A stretch of DNA of 64,000 bases, taken from the NCBI GenBank assembly GCA_905182135.1, contig CAJJAG010000006.1:434001-498000 (forward strand). Reading direction: 5' to 3'. Below, piece by piece: positions 18,995 to 28,796 of this stretch. The notes below the pieces were generated by a model, which ran no database searches, was not told the origin of the DNA, and saw nothing but the letters and a program-made list of their open reading frames with translations. The translations under genes were made by a program, and so were the position numbers. This DNA comes from an uncultured Acidimicrobiaceae bacterium. GTDB taxonomy: Bacteria > Actinomycetota > Acidimicrobiia > Acidimicrobiales > UBA10347. The number at the start of each line of letters is the position of its first letter. Position 1 is the first letter of the stretch.

Positions 18995-19885
18995 TCACTG
19001 GCCCCCAAGTTTCTCGATTGCGAACTCTGCACCAGTCGCAACCGCCGAAGCAATGTCGGCCATCTTGTCGAACTGCACGCCAAGATCAACGACCTTTTCG
19101 AGAAAGTCCTCGAATGCGAGCAGCCGATGACCACGTCCAATGACTTGGGGGTGCAATACGAACGTTGCAACCCCACCTTCGAGCTCACGAACCATCCATT
19201 GAACGTCGCCGAGCCAGTTCGAGAACATGTCCTCGGGTCGAACCAGGCCTGGCATGATGCCGCCCTTACGGAACGCTACAAACTCTAGATACGGATAGTC
19301 ATCGTTGGTCCAGGACCATGGCAGTTCAATTAGTTCAGACTCCGAACCCCACCGGGCGGGCGCTTCGGTGGGGAACTCATCGCCAACCCGAACTCGATAG
19401 GGCCGAAAATCATGGCCCATCAGTGACGAGTCGTACACAATGCCGTTTTCGAGCAGAAGCTCGATCGTCTGGTTTGTCTGGTCGCCAGCCGGTGCTCGGT
19501 ACCCAACAGGATACGTGCCAGTGAGTCCCTGAACCAGTTCGATCGAACGAGCCATGGCCGTCCGCTCATCGGAGGCAGATTGCAGCGCATTCATCTCGTG
19601 CGCATATCCGTGCAGCCCGACTTCGCAACCAGCGTCCACGATCATGCGGCACACATCGGGATACGTCTCGATGGTGTGGCCCGGGATGAAGAATGTCGCA
19701 GGAAGCGAACGGTCTGCGAGTAGTCGCAAGATTCTTGGCACTGCAACCGCACCAAACTCACCACGCGAGATGGGTGCAGCGGTTGTCATCTTTCGCATCA
19801 TCCACAACGACGGCCCATCGAAGTCGAACGACAGACACGCATGTCCAGCAGTATTGGGGGATGTGACGGTTTGAGATCCAGCCAT
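18995..19885 (-). CDS. Polysaccharide deacetylase family protein (CE4 fold)
   Basis: A 296-residue NodB-homology protein. Motif 1 is SFDFDGPS, with the catalytic base and metal-binding Asp pair at about residues 20-22. Motif 2 is HGYAHEMN (HxxxH-type zinc ligands), and motif 3 is GYRAPAGD. The late HPQVIGRGHR supplies the usual last His. The absence of a signal peptide or anchor and the SFDFDGPSLW start place it nearer the PuuE/allantoinase-like cytoplasmic CE4 branch than the secreted peptidoglycan or chitin deacetylases. The likely reaction is hydrolysis of a C-N bond in an amide or cyclic ureide. It stands alone between intergenic spacers. Confidence 0.87.
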   Translation of the reverse strand: MAGSQTVTSPNTAGHACLSFDFDGPSLWMMRKMTTAAPISRGEFGAVAVPRILRLLADRSLPATFFIPGHTIETYPDVCRMIVDAGCEVGLHGYAHEMNALQSASDERTAMARSIELVQGLTGTYPVGYRAPAGDQTNQTIELLLENGIVYDSSLMGHDFRPYRVRVGDEFPTEAPARWGSESELIELPWSWTNDDYPYLEFVAFRKGGIMPGLVRPEDMFSNWLGDVQWMVRELEGGVATFVLHPQVIGRGHRLLAFEDFLEKVVDLGVQFDKMADIASAVATGAEFAIEKLGGQ

Positions 19886-20139
19886 AGACTGACTCTGACA
19901 GAAGCACAGGCACCAACGCCAGCTTCACGTTTCCATCGGCGTCGCTGACCTCGTCAACGTCGTCGAAGCCGGTCACGGACATGGACACCGCCATATCAGC
20001 TGTTACTGCCCCCCGACCTGACCTAAATCGCCATACATCCCGGTTGGGTCCAGAGCAATATGGGGAGCCCGAAGGCAGCCGTCAGTGGTGACGAACACCG
20101 CTGATAGAGACCGAGTGGGCTCGCTGGAAAGTCCCTGAA

Positions 20140-20176
20140 AACGCTAAGAACCCCCGGGCTAAAGCCAGGAGGTCCT
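20140..20176 (-). terminator. Terminator of tRNA-Ser(CGA)
   Basis: Reading on the reverse strand directly after the tRNA, an imperfect 14-bp stem with G-T pairs (AAGGACCTCCTGGC / GCCCGGGGGTTCTT) encloses TTTA and is followed by AGCGTTTTC. The 3' half closely resembles the terminators after the other two tRNA-Ser genes in this window. Confidence 0.7.
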
Positions 20177-20266
20177 TGGCGGAAGGTATGGGATTTGAAC
20201 CCATGGATACGTTGCCGCATCAACGGTGTTCGAGACCGTCCCTTTCGTCCGCTCAGGCAACCTTCC
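20177..20266 (-). tRNA. tRNA-Ser (anticodon CGA), CCA encoded
   Basis: The reverse strand folds into a class II tRNA. The acceptor is GGAAGGT/ACCTTCC, the anticodon arm is ACGGT-CTCGAAC-ACCGT with anticodon CGA (codon UCG), there is a long variable arm, and the T-arm is GGG-TTCAAAT-CCC. The discriminator G is followed by an encoded CCA (20177-20179). The other tRNAs in this window do not encode CCA. Confidence 0.95.
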
Positions 20267-21080
20267 GTGGGCAAGGGTAGCGGTTTCGGTTCCTGTTCCG
20301 CATCAAAAATGCGAACCCGACTACTAGGTTCAACCGCCTCTACTGCTCTCTGGCTGGACGGTCATATTCGCTGCGAGAAGTGTCGATGCCCGTTGATGAT
20401 CCACTCAGGAATGGCCTGATGATTCCCTGCACTGAGGGAGTGAACACGGACCGAAGGTGTGGACCGCCGCTGACGCTCCAATGACACCATCACGGCGGTG
20501 AGCCGTTTGACCTACGGAGGAATTCACCTAGGGACTTTCGAATCATCTTTGATCCAAACCCTCAGGTCTGTCCCATAGCGCCCGACGGAAGGGCATGAAT
20601 CGGGAGTCGCTTTCATGAACATGGCATCACTATTTGAACAGGTTCTGAGCGAACATGTCACCACGGGCAGTCGCAGTGATGTTGCAACAACAGGCGAAAG
20701 CTTCGGGTGCGGGGCGCGCGACGAACGCGACAAACGCGCATGTTCGCTGTATCTGTGGCTTCTTGGCCCAACGGCTGGAGAGGCGGCCACCCGCTGCCCC
20801 TGCAAGGCCTAAGCTTCTCCGCTCTGCCGGAACCATCGCCTAGAGCGAGAGCGGCCGAAATGCGTTCGCCACCACGACATCTCGCCAGCGCAGACGGGCA
20901 CGGTGGAAGGGCATCCCGAGACCACACGGCTGATCGTCGAACTAGCGCCTGTCGACGGCACGACATAGATGACAATGACCGGTGTTGGCATCCTTAGCGA
21001 CTCGGCAGGGCTAGCGGCTAAGGATTGTCCCTAGCCAAGTTGGTGATCTGCACCGTTTTCCAAGCACGAGTTCGCGTTTT
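20267..21080. other. Long spacer without a supported gene
   Basis: About 0.8 kb. Several short frames exist on both strands (for example 20615-20812 forward and 20658-20975 reverse), but they overlap each other, are rich in Arg/Cys/Ala and lack ribosome binding sites or known motifs. I see no RNA gene signature. It may be decayed coding sequence. Confidence 0.4.
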
Positions 21081-21121
21081 TGTGCGGGAATTCATGCACA
21101 AACGACGTAAATTCCCGCACA
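21081..21121 (-). terminator. Perfect 12-bp inverted repeat after LLM oxidoreductase gene
   Basis: tgtgcgggaatt (21081-21092) and aattcccgcaca (21110-21121) are exact complements around a 17-base spacer, 15 bases past the stop of the reverse-strand gene. On that strand it is followed by AAAAACG rather than a T-run, so a factor-independent terminator is only possible. Confidence 0.45.
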
Positions 21122-21135
21122 GGACACCGCAAAGA

Positions 21136-22173
21136 TCAGCTGATCCAGCCCTTAACTTTTTCGATGGTCTCGAGGCGGTCGGGGCCCACAGGGTTAATCG
21201 ACAGGCGGGTCACGCCGGACTCCTTGTAGGCCATGATCCGATCCCGCACCCAGCCCTCGTCACCGACCATGGCGGTGGCTTTCAGGAACTCATCAGGAAC
21301 AGCGGCTTCGGCTGAATCCTTCTGACCGCTCAAATAGAAATCCTGGATCTGTTCGGCCTCGTCTTCGTAGCCGTATTTACGGAAAATATTGTTGTAGAAG
21401 TTCTTGCCCTTGGCACCCATACCGCCGACGTAAAGCGCTGTCATCATGCGGCCTCCATCGCGGATCTTCTTGGCCATGTCATCGTCGCAGAATGCCAGGC
21501 TTCCGCCGGCCACGACTTCGAGCGGCGCTCGTCCCTCTTCTCGGCTGCGCATCCCTGCTGCCAGGTCGTCGCCCCAGACCTGCTTGGCACGATCAGGGTG
21601 GTAGAAAACAGGAAGCCAACCATCAGCGAGTTCCGCAGTTAGCTCGACGTTCTTTGGGCCGAGGCTGGCGATATAGATCGGGATATCTTCGCGAACCGGA
21701 TGGTTGATGAGCTTGAGCGGCTTTCCCAAACCCGTACCCAAGTCATGGGGCAATGGCAGCGGGTACATCGGGCCGTCAGCCTCGACCCGTTCACGACGCC
21801 AGACTTTGCGACAGATATCGATCGTCTCGCGGGTTGCTTGCAGGGGCTTCTTGTATGGCACGCCGTGCCATCCCTCGATCACCTGAGGGCCAGACGCGCC
21901 GAGACCCAAGGTGAAACGTCCACCGGACACAGCGTCGAGACCGGCTGCTGTCATAGCCACCAATGTCGGCGTGCGGCTATACAACGGCAGGATCCCCGAG
22001 GCCAACTCGACCGTTTCGGTCTTGGCAGCCAGGTAGCCCAGAATCGACACCGCGTCAAAGCTGTACAGCTCGGCGACCCAGATCATGTCGATACCAGCCC
22101 GCTCGAGATCGGCGGCTTCGTTGGCGGCCTGCACCGGGTCGCCCATGTAGTTCAGTGACATCGAAAGTTTCAT
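21136..22173 (-). CDS. LLM-class (F420-type) flavin-dependent oxidoreductase
   Basis: A 345-residue TIM-barrel protein of the bacterial luciferase-like superfamily. The start MKLSMSLNYMGDPVQAANEA and the segment GIDMIWVAELYSFDAVSILGYL are typical of the actinobacterial F420-dependent branch. SGGRFTLGLGASGPQVIEGWHG is the conserved cofactor/phosphate-binding block, and IYIASLGPKNVELTAELADGW follows. It probably passes hydride between F420 (or FMN) and an unknown substrate. An upstream in-frame start at 22215 gives an Arg/Trp/Cys-rich leader without homology, so the ATG at 22173 is preferred. It is downstream of the haloperoxidase-like gene on the same strand, about 100 bases away. Function beyond the class cannot be assigned. 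Confidence 0.9.
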   Translation of the reverse strand: MKLSMSLNYMGDPVQAANEAADLERAGIDMIWVAELYSFDAVSILGYLAAKTETVELASGILPLYSRTPTLVAMTAAGLDAVSGGRFTLGLGASGPQVIEGWHGVPYKKPLQATRETIDICRKVWRRERVEADGPMYPLPLPHDLGTGLGKPLKLINHPVREDIPIYIASLGPKNVELTAELADGWLPVFYHPDRAKQVWGDDLAAGMRSREEGRAPLEVVAGGSLAFCDDDMAKKIRDGGRMMTALYVGGMGAKGKNFYNNIFRKYGYEDEAEQIQDFYLSGQKDSAEAAVPDEFLKATAMVGDEGWVRDRIMAYKESGVTRLSINPVGPDRLETIEKVKGWIS

Positions 22174-22275
22174 GGTGCAATCATTACAGGTGCGCCACCA
22201 CCGAAGGCCGGTCAATAGCGCTACTTGTCGTTCTGCAGCAATCTTTGGTGGACGACGTCGGCAGGCACCGCTGCC

Positions 22276-24075
22276 CTAGTCGCCGAAGTAGGTTTGAGCT
22301 TCGCTCCAAACAAGGGTGGCGACCTCGGCGCCAAGCCCTCGCCCAGCGACGTCATCGGCTGCGACATGGATGCCGCCGTAGCGTCGTGACTCGCCAGCCT
22401 CATCGGCTGCGTCGCCATAGGTGGCCCATTGCAGCTCAATATCGACGGAGGGACCTTCTTCGTGCTGCAACAAACCCGCCGGCACGAGATGGGTGAACAT
22501 CCCGTTGGGAAAGAACTCGCTTCCCGTCGCAGCGGCAAGCACATCGGCAGCCGCTCGGCTGAAGGCACTGTGCCCCGAGACATACCCAGCGAACGCAGGG
22601 CTGACAAATGTTGAACGCTGATAGGGAAGCCACATCGAGGCTTCGCGCCACCCAACCCCGGAGACCTCCGTGGTTGGATCGGGTGGAGAGCCCCGCCAAG
22701 TCCGCACCACCGTTGCTCCAACGGGCAGGCCTCCGTGACGTCCTCCAGGAACCGTGGTCTCTTCGGTCGCCAACTCGACAACTCCCGGCTCCAGTGGCAG
22801 TTCGCCGAGTGAACCTAAGTACCGAATCATCGAAATCGGCCGCACATAATCATAAGCACGTTTTGATCCCCACGCCGCCACCGCAGTGTCGTGTAACGAG
22901 GCGTTTAGCGTGAAGAACAGCCGAAGATCCCACTCGAGACGGCTGAGTGCCGGGCCTTCGCCAGCCCACCGCAGCGAGTCTTCAGGCAGCTGATCGCTAG
23001 CCCGAATCGCAAGCGTATTCCAATGGCCTGGTGGCGTCTCTGAGTCGGGGCCATCTGCCCAGAACTCCGCAATCGCTCGCCCATAATCAGCCAACGGGAC
23101 TTGGTTCGCCGCATAGGCCATACCGGTTGTCGGATTCAGATCATGGCCGGTCCCATCGTTGGCGCCAACCGAATTGTCTCCCCGCTTTCCAGGTGAGATA
23201 TCGATCAAGGCTCGGCCGATTTCGCCACCAAGGCTGTTCGTATATCGAACGACCTCAAGGGCTGCTTCCTTGAACTCCTGCTCGGCTGCCCCGCCCAACA
23301 GCGGTGGTGGGCCCGGATCGATCGTGATGCCTCGTGCGTCGACGTCGGGTAGCGCGAAGGAAGTCACCGATCCCCATTGGGATCCAATGAAGACCTGAGC
23401 ACCTCTGCCTTCATCCTGTCCGTTCTGCGTGAAGCGCTGATCCAGCTCTAGCGGCTGCCACCGGTTTGGGTCGTTCATGGTGATCTCATAATCCGCAACG
23501 ACGAGCGGCTGATTGACTGGCTCATAACTCATATCTAGATACTGCATCGGCTCATCAGCCCCATCGTCGAGGCCGAATTCGATGACTGCATCAGCGATGG
23601 CGATGCCCATTGCTGCGGGCGATCCCGACTCGGTCGCCGCGACCGGATCATGACAAAGACGTTCCATCAGCTCGGAAAACTCCGCAATCGAATCAGCACC
23701 ACCCTCTGCAGACTTATAACGATGCGTCAACAGCCGATGGGCTGCGAAGCTCAGCGACTCTTCGATGGACTCACGTCGGTCACCAGGCTCTGTAGTTGTC
23801 GACGGCGTACCGAAGTATGACTTGGCACCCGGCGTGTAAGCCGCCCACGCATCCCACATGGCCGCTGACAGGTGCCAGAGATTTCGGCTGTGTACCGTCG
23901 GCGCCGGGAAATCACGACGCACAGCATCGAGGGTCGCCTCAACCCACAATCGAGGAGCTGACATCGTCGCGGTCGTATCGGGTTCGCACGCTTCAGCGTT
24001 GCCGCCGCAAGCCGGGGTCATTGCGGTCAGCAACGCCAAGACCATCACGACGGCAAGAATACGGAACTTCGACAT
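22276..24075 (-). CDS. Vanadium-dependent haloperoxidase-like (PAP2 superfamily) exported protein
   Basis: A 599-residue protein with an N-terminal signal (MSKFRILAVVMVLALLTAMT) ending in PACGGN, so it may be a lipoprotein with Cys23. All residues that bind vanadate in fungal vanadium chloroperoxidase have counterparts with the same local spacing: K405 and R412 in KRAYDYVR, S500-G501-H502 in YVSGHS, and R564 and H570 in SRRYGGIH. The family oxidises halides with hydrogen peroxide, while relatives act as acid phosphatases. Conservation of the full K-R-SGH-R-H set supports the haloperoxidase-like branch. The long N-terminal domain (25-390) has the usual NLWHLSAAMWDAWAAY start of bacterial members. 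It reads towards the LLM oxidoreductase. Confidence 0.85.
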   Translation of the reverse strand: MSKFRILAVVMVLALLTAMTPACGGNAEACEPDTTATMSAPRLWVEATLDAVRRDFPAPTVHSRNLWHLSAAMWDAWAAYTPGAKSYFGTPSTTTEPGDRRESIEESLSFAAHRLLTHRYKSAEGGADSIAEFSELMERLCHDPVAATESGSPAAMGIAIADAVIEFGLDDGADEPMQYLDMSYEPVNQPLVVADYEITMNDPNRWQPLELDQRFTQNGQDEGRGAQVFIGSQWGSVTSFALPDVDARGITIDPGPPPLLGGAAEQEFKEAALEVVRYTNSLGGEIGRALIDISPGKRGDNSVGANDGTGHDLNPTTGMAYAANQVPLADYGRAIAEFWADGPDSETPPGHWNTLAIRASDQLPEDSLRWAGEGPALSRLEWDLRLFFTLNASLHDTAVAAWGSKRAYDYVRPISMIRYLGSLGELPLEPGVVELATEETTVPGGRHGGLPVGATVVRTWRGSPPDPTTEVSGVGWREASMWLPYQRSTFVSPAFAGYVSGHSAFSRAAADVLAAATGSEFFPNGMFTHLVPAGLLQHEEGPSVDIELQWATYGDAADEAGESRRYGGIHVAADDVAGRGLGAEVATLVWSEAQTYFGD

Positions 24076-24172
24076 CTGACGGGAACCTATCCCGGGAGGC
24101 CCTGTGGATAGCCGCGACGTTTCCCGGCCGCTCCCCTCAGAACGGCCGGGCAGGTCTCCACCAGATTCTCGA

Positions 24173-25474
<1,302 letters not shown>

Positions 25475-25513
25475 AGGGAAAGAATAAGGCACCATTATTT
25501 ATGATGGGCAATG

Positions 25514-25530
25514 GTTAAGTATCACTTAAC
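25514..25530. promoter_or_regulatory. Palindromic operator between ino1-type gene and lysR
   Basis: gttaagt-atc-acttaac is a perfect 7-3-7 palindrome, followed at once by another ttaag half-site (25531-25535). It sits in the 70-base space between the divergent inositol-phosphate synthase and LysR starts, where a LysR-type protein would bind for autoregulation and control of the divergent gene. Confidence 0.65.
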
Positions 25531-25545
25531 TTAAGATGGGCTGTG

Positions 25546-26421
25546 ATGAAGCTCGCAAACGTCACAACAAGCCAGCTCGAATACTTGGCCGCAGTAATCG
25601 CTGAACCCAGCTGGAAGGACGCTGCCGCCAATGTCGGCGTCTCGCCATCTGCCTTGTCGCAAGGAATTGCAGAACTTGAACGACGGCTCGGGGTACGACT
25701 ATTCGACAAACAAGGCAGGCGACGCATGCCGACGGCCGAAGCAACAGTGGCGCTCGCTCATGCAACCCGCATTCTGGCCGAAATGCGTGAACTCAGTCGC
25801 TGGGCTGAACAGGCGCGAGGCGGCAACGTAGGCCAGCTTTCGATCGGCATGATCGACACCGCGGCAATTCATCACTTCGGCGACACACTCGTCGGCTTCC
25901 GTCGAAATCACCCCACACTGACCGTACGTCTGTTGGTGCAGCCCTCAAACGCACTGCTCGACCAGCTTCGAGCCGGCGAAGTTGATGCCATCGTCTGCGT
26001 CGACCCGGACCCCGACGACCGATTCGTGCTTGAACCACTCATTGGCGAGCCGTTGCATGTCTACGCGCCGCCCGATGCCACACTCGGTGCGCCAAAGACG
26101 TGGGGGCCGTGGGTCAGTTTCCCGATGGGATCTCGCAGTCGTTCGCTCGTGGCTCGCCGATTACGCGCCCAGGGCATCCCGTTCGACGTTGTCGCTGAAA
26201 GTTCACAGCCGGCAGTGCTGAAGGAGATGGTCCGGCTCGGCATGGGCTGGGCCGTGTTGGCTTCGGTCGACGCCGAGACTGCCCCGCACCCGCTGAACCG
26301 CGCAACCAATGAACCCATTGCCGAGCGCATGCTGACACTGGTCCGGCGCTCCGATCGAATACCCAACCCAGCACTTGCCACCCTGCTCGCCGAGCTGCGG
26401 TCTACCGCCGGAGACCTGTAG
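25546..26421 (+). CDS. LysR-family transcriptional regulator
   Basis: A 291-residue LysR-type regulator. The winged helix-turn-helix is at residues 8-66 (QLEYLAAVIAEPSWKDAAAN, VSPSALSQGIAELERRLGVR), and the effector-binding domain starts at about 90 (GGNVGQLSIGMIDTAAI). Family length is normal. GTG (25543) and ATG (25546) are consecutive, and I chose the ATG. AAGATGGG lies a few bases upstream. Position and the intervening palindrome suggest it controls the divergent inositol-3-phosphate synthase gene. LysR regulation of inositol synthesis is not a textbook arrangement in actinobacteria, so the effector could be an inositol or sugar phosphate, but that is inference. Confidence 0.92.
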   Translation: MKLANVTTSQLEYLAAVIAEPSWKDAAANVGVSPSALSQGIAELERRLGVRLFDKQGRRRMPTAEATVALAHATRILAEMRELSRWAEQARGGNVGQLSIGMIDTAAIHHFGDTLVGFRRNHPTLTVRLLVQPSNALLDQLRAGEVDAIVCVDPDPDDRFVLEPLIGEPLHVYAPPDATLGAPKTWGPWVSFPMGSRSRSLVARRLRAQGIPFDVVAESSQPAVLKEMVRLGMGWAVLASVDAETAPHPLNRATNEPIAERMLTLVRRSDRIPNPALATLLAELRSTAGDL

Positions 26422-26921
26422 CTGTTACAACCCTCGCGACCCACACCGCTAGCGATGTCCATAGTGAAGAAAAGACATCAGGGCCCCAATCAAAAGCGCC
26501 GCGGTAACCGCCAACGGTTGCAGCCTGACGGTCCTAGCCCATCAGGAAGCTGAGGGCCTTTACCAAAAGCGAAGCACCGACACCGACGGACGCAACCAGG
26601 AAGGCGATTCACAACCCCTGACGGTGCCGTGTTATCAGTGAACCACCATGAAGACGAGCGCGGTCACAAGCCCATACGCGCCAAACGAATGCAGCCACAC
26701 GCCCGTGGACGCCACAAGAGAACAACCATCAGACACTGCTGGTTGGGGAATGCCCTCGACCTGGTTCGCTCCCGTCGCCTCGGGTCTCTCCCCACGCCCA
26801 GACTCTATATTCAGCCCCACTCACTAGCCGAAGAAATTCCCGAGACCCACCCGTTGCGGTATTGCCAGAATTTCCGCTCGCCCAGCTGGCTGTCGCACGC
26901 AGTAAGTAGTCTTGGGAGCTG
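26422..26921. other. Spacer, possible remnant of a small membrane protein
   Basis: About 0.5 kb between lysR and the ABC exporter. On the reverse strand, 26635-26820 could encode 61 residues ending in HSFGAYGLVTALVFMVVH, a transmembrane-like tail, but it has no clear ribosome binding site or family. I see nothing else. The promoter of the ABC exporter operon should lie near its right end. Confidence 0.35.
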
Positions 26922-28796
26922 ATGCACGGAATGCACCCTCACATGGTCATCGGTGGCGACAACGACGGTGTCAAGGGCAAGTCTCTTGACCGTTCGACCG
27001 TACGCCGGGTACTCGCTTATGCCGACCGCTATCGGTCTATGCTGCTTGGCTTTATTGCCACGCTGCTTGTCTCATCGCTACTCAGCATCGTTCCGGCGCT
27101 GCTCGTTCGCCAGATCATCGACGAGGCCATCCCTGCCAGCAACCGTGCTCAGGTGAACTCGCTCGCATTGGTCATGGTTGGCCTGGCCTTAGCCAGCGGC
27201 GTGATCTCGTTATTCGAACGTTGGTTCTCCGCCCGAATTGGCGAAAGCCTCATCTATGACCTGCGAGTGCAACTGTTCGACCACGTCCAACGCATGCCAA
27301 TTGGCTTCTTCACCCGGACCCAAACCGGCGCATTAATAAGTCGCATGAACAACGACGTCATCGGCGCCCAGCGGGCACTCACCGGCACACTTGGTCAAGT
27401 CATCTCCAACGCCATCGTTCTCGCAACCACGCTGGTCGCCATGTTCATTCTCGAGTGGCGATTGCCATTGCTTGCTTTGGCGCTGCTTCCATTCTTCTTG
27501 CTTCCAACCAAACGAGTTGGCCGCGTCCTGCAGGCTTTGACTCGCGAGCAGATGGAACACAACGCGGCAATGAACACGACCATGACCGAGCGACTGAATG
27601 TCGCCGGCGCCATGCTGGTCAAGCTATTCGGCCGACATGATGACGAGCGGGACGGCTTCGGCGAGCGCGCTGGCGCCGTTCGCGATCTTGGTATTCGTAG
27701 CGCGATGTACGGGCGAGGCTTCACCATTGGCCTGACCATTGTTGGTGCGCTGGGTACCGCTGTCATCTATTGGGTTGGTGGACGTCTCGCAATCAGCGGT
27801 TCAATCAGTGTCGGCACCGTCGTCGCCATGGGTCTGTACGTCACCCGCATCTATCTGCCTCTCACTGGCCTGACCAACGCTCGCGTCGACATCATGACCG
27901 CCATGGTCAGCTTCGAACGGGTCTTCGAGGTACTCGACACGCACAACCCAATCACCGATGCGCCCGACGCTGTCGAGCTGGTGTCGCCCACAGGTCACAT
28001 CACTGCGTCGGGCCTCTCATTTGCTTACCCGACTGACAGCAATGCGCCGGCATCTCTCGAAGCTGGCGGCGCACCCTCTGCAAACGCACAGGCCGACAAC
28101 CCACTTGTGCTCACCAACATCAACTTCGATATCCAGCCTGGCCAAACAATTGCCCTTGTAGGGCCCTCGGGTGCAGGAAAGTCAACGTTAATCTCGCTGC
28201 TTCCGCGGTTATACGACGTGAGCAGCGGTTCACTCACTGTCGACGGCCACAACGTCCGCTCGCTCACCCAAGCTTCACTGCGGGCCGCAATTGGCGTAGT
28301 CAGTCAAGACCCGCACCTGTTTCATGACAGCGTTGGCGCGAACCTGCGGTTTGCCCGGCCCTCGGCCACCGAAGGCCAGGTTCGAGATGCCTGCCGAGCA
28401 GCGCAGATCCTGGACGTCATCGACGCATTGCCCGACGGGCTCGACACCATTGTTGGCGAACGCGGCTATCGGCTATCCGGCGGCGAGAAGCAACGCCTGT
28501 CCATCGCCCGCATGCTGCTCAAAGACCCGGCTGTGGTCGTCCTTGACGAGGCCACCAGCCATCTCGACTCCGAGAACGAGTCTCTGGTGCAGCAGGCCCT
28601 GGCCACCGCTCTTGATGGCCGCACCGCGATCGTAATTGCCCACCGATTGTCAACAATTACCGCCGCCGACGTGATCCTCGTGCTCGAACACGGTCAGATA
28701 GTGGAACGGGGCACGCACACCGACCTGTTGGCTACCGGCGGTCTTTACAGCGAGCTGTACCAGACCCTCATCCGGGGCGAAGCCTCTCCGGCATGA
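26922..28796 (+). CDS. ABC exporter, fused permease and ATPase
   Basis: A 624-residue half-transporter of the MsbA/multidrug type. Six hydrophobic helices lie between about residues 40 and 340, with the intracellular-loop motif GFFTRTQTGALISRMNNDV. The ATPase follows: Walker A GPSGAGKS, Q-loop VSQDPHLF, signature LSGGEKQR, Walker B VVVLDEATSHLD and H-loop AHRLS. It would act as a dimer to export lipids, peptides or drugs. GGGAG seven bases before the ATG marks the start. A linker of about 20 residues rich in Ala/Pro/Asn (residues 375-395) interrupts the start of the ATPase. Its stop overlaps the start of xseA by four bases, so the exporter and exonuclease VII genes are co-transcribed. Confidence 0.93.
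   Translation: MHGMHPHMVIGGDNDGVKGKSLDRSTVRRVLAYADRYRSMLLGFIATLLVSSLLSIVPALLVRQIIDEAIPASNRAQVNSLALVMVGLALASGVISLFERWFSARIGESLIYDLRVQLFDHVQRMPIGFFTRTQTGALISRMNNDVIGAQRALTGTLGQVISNAIVLATTLVAMFILEWRLPLLALALLPFFLLPTKRVGRVLQALTREQMEHNAAMNTTMTERLNVAGAMLVKLFGRHDDERDGFGERAGAVRDLGIRSAMYGRGFTIGLTIVGALGTAVIYWVGGRLAISGSISVGTVVAMGLYVTRIYLPLTGLTNARVDIMTAMVSFERVFEVLDTHNPITDAPDAVELVSPTGHITASGLSFAYPTDSNAPASLEAGGAPSANAQADNPLVLTNINFDIQPGQTIALVGPSGAGKSTLISLLPRLYDVSSGSLTVDGHNVRSLTQASLRAAIGVVSQDPHLFHDSVGANLRFARPSATEGQVRDACRAAQILDVIDALPDGLDTIVGERGYRLSGGEKQRLSIARMLLKDPAVVVLDEATSHLDSENESLVQQALATALDGRTAIVIAHRLSTITAADVILVLEHGQIVERGTHTDLLATGGLYSELYQTLIRGEASPA

Noticed and set aside
20615-20975. Small overlapping frames in the 20.3-21.1 kb spacer
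   Set aside because: They overlap on both strands, lack ribosome binding sites and show no motif.
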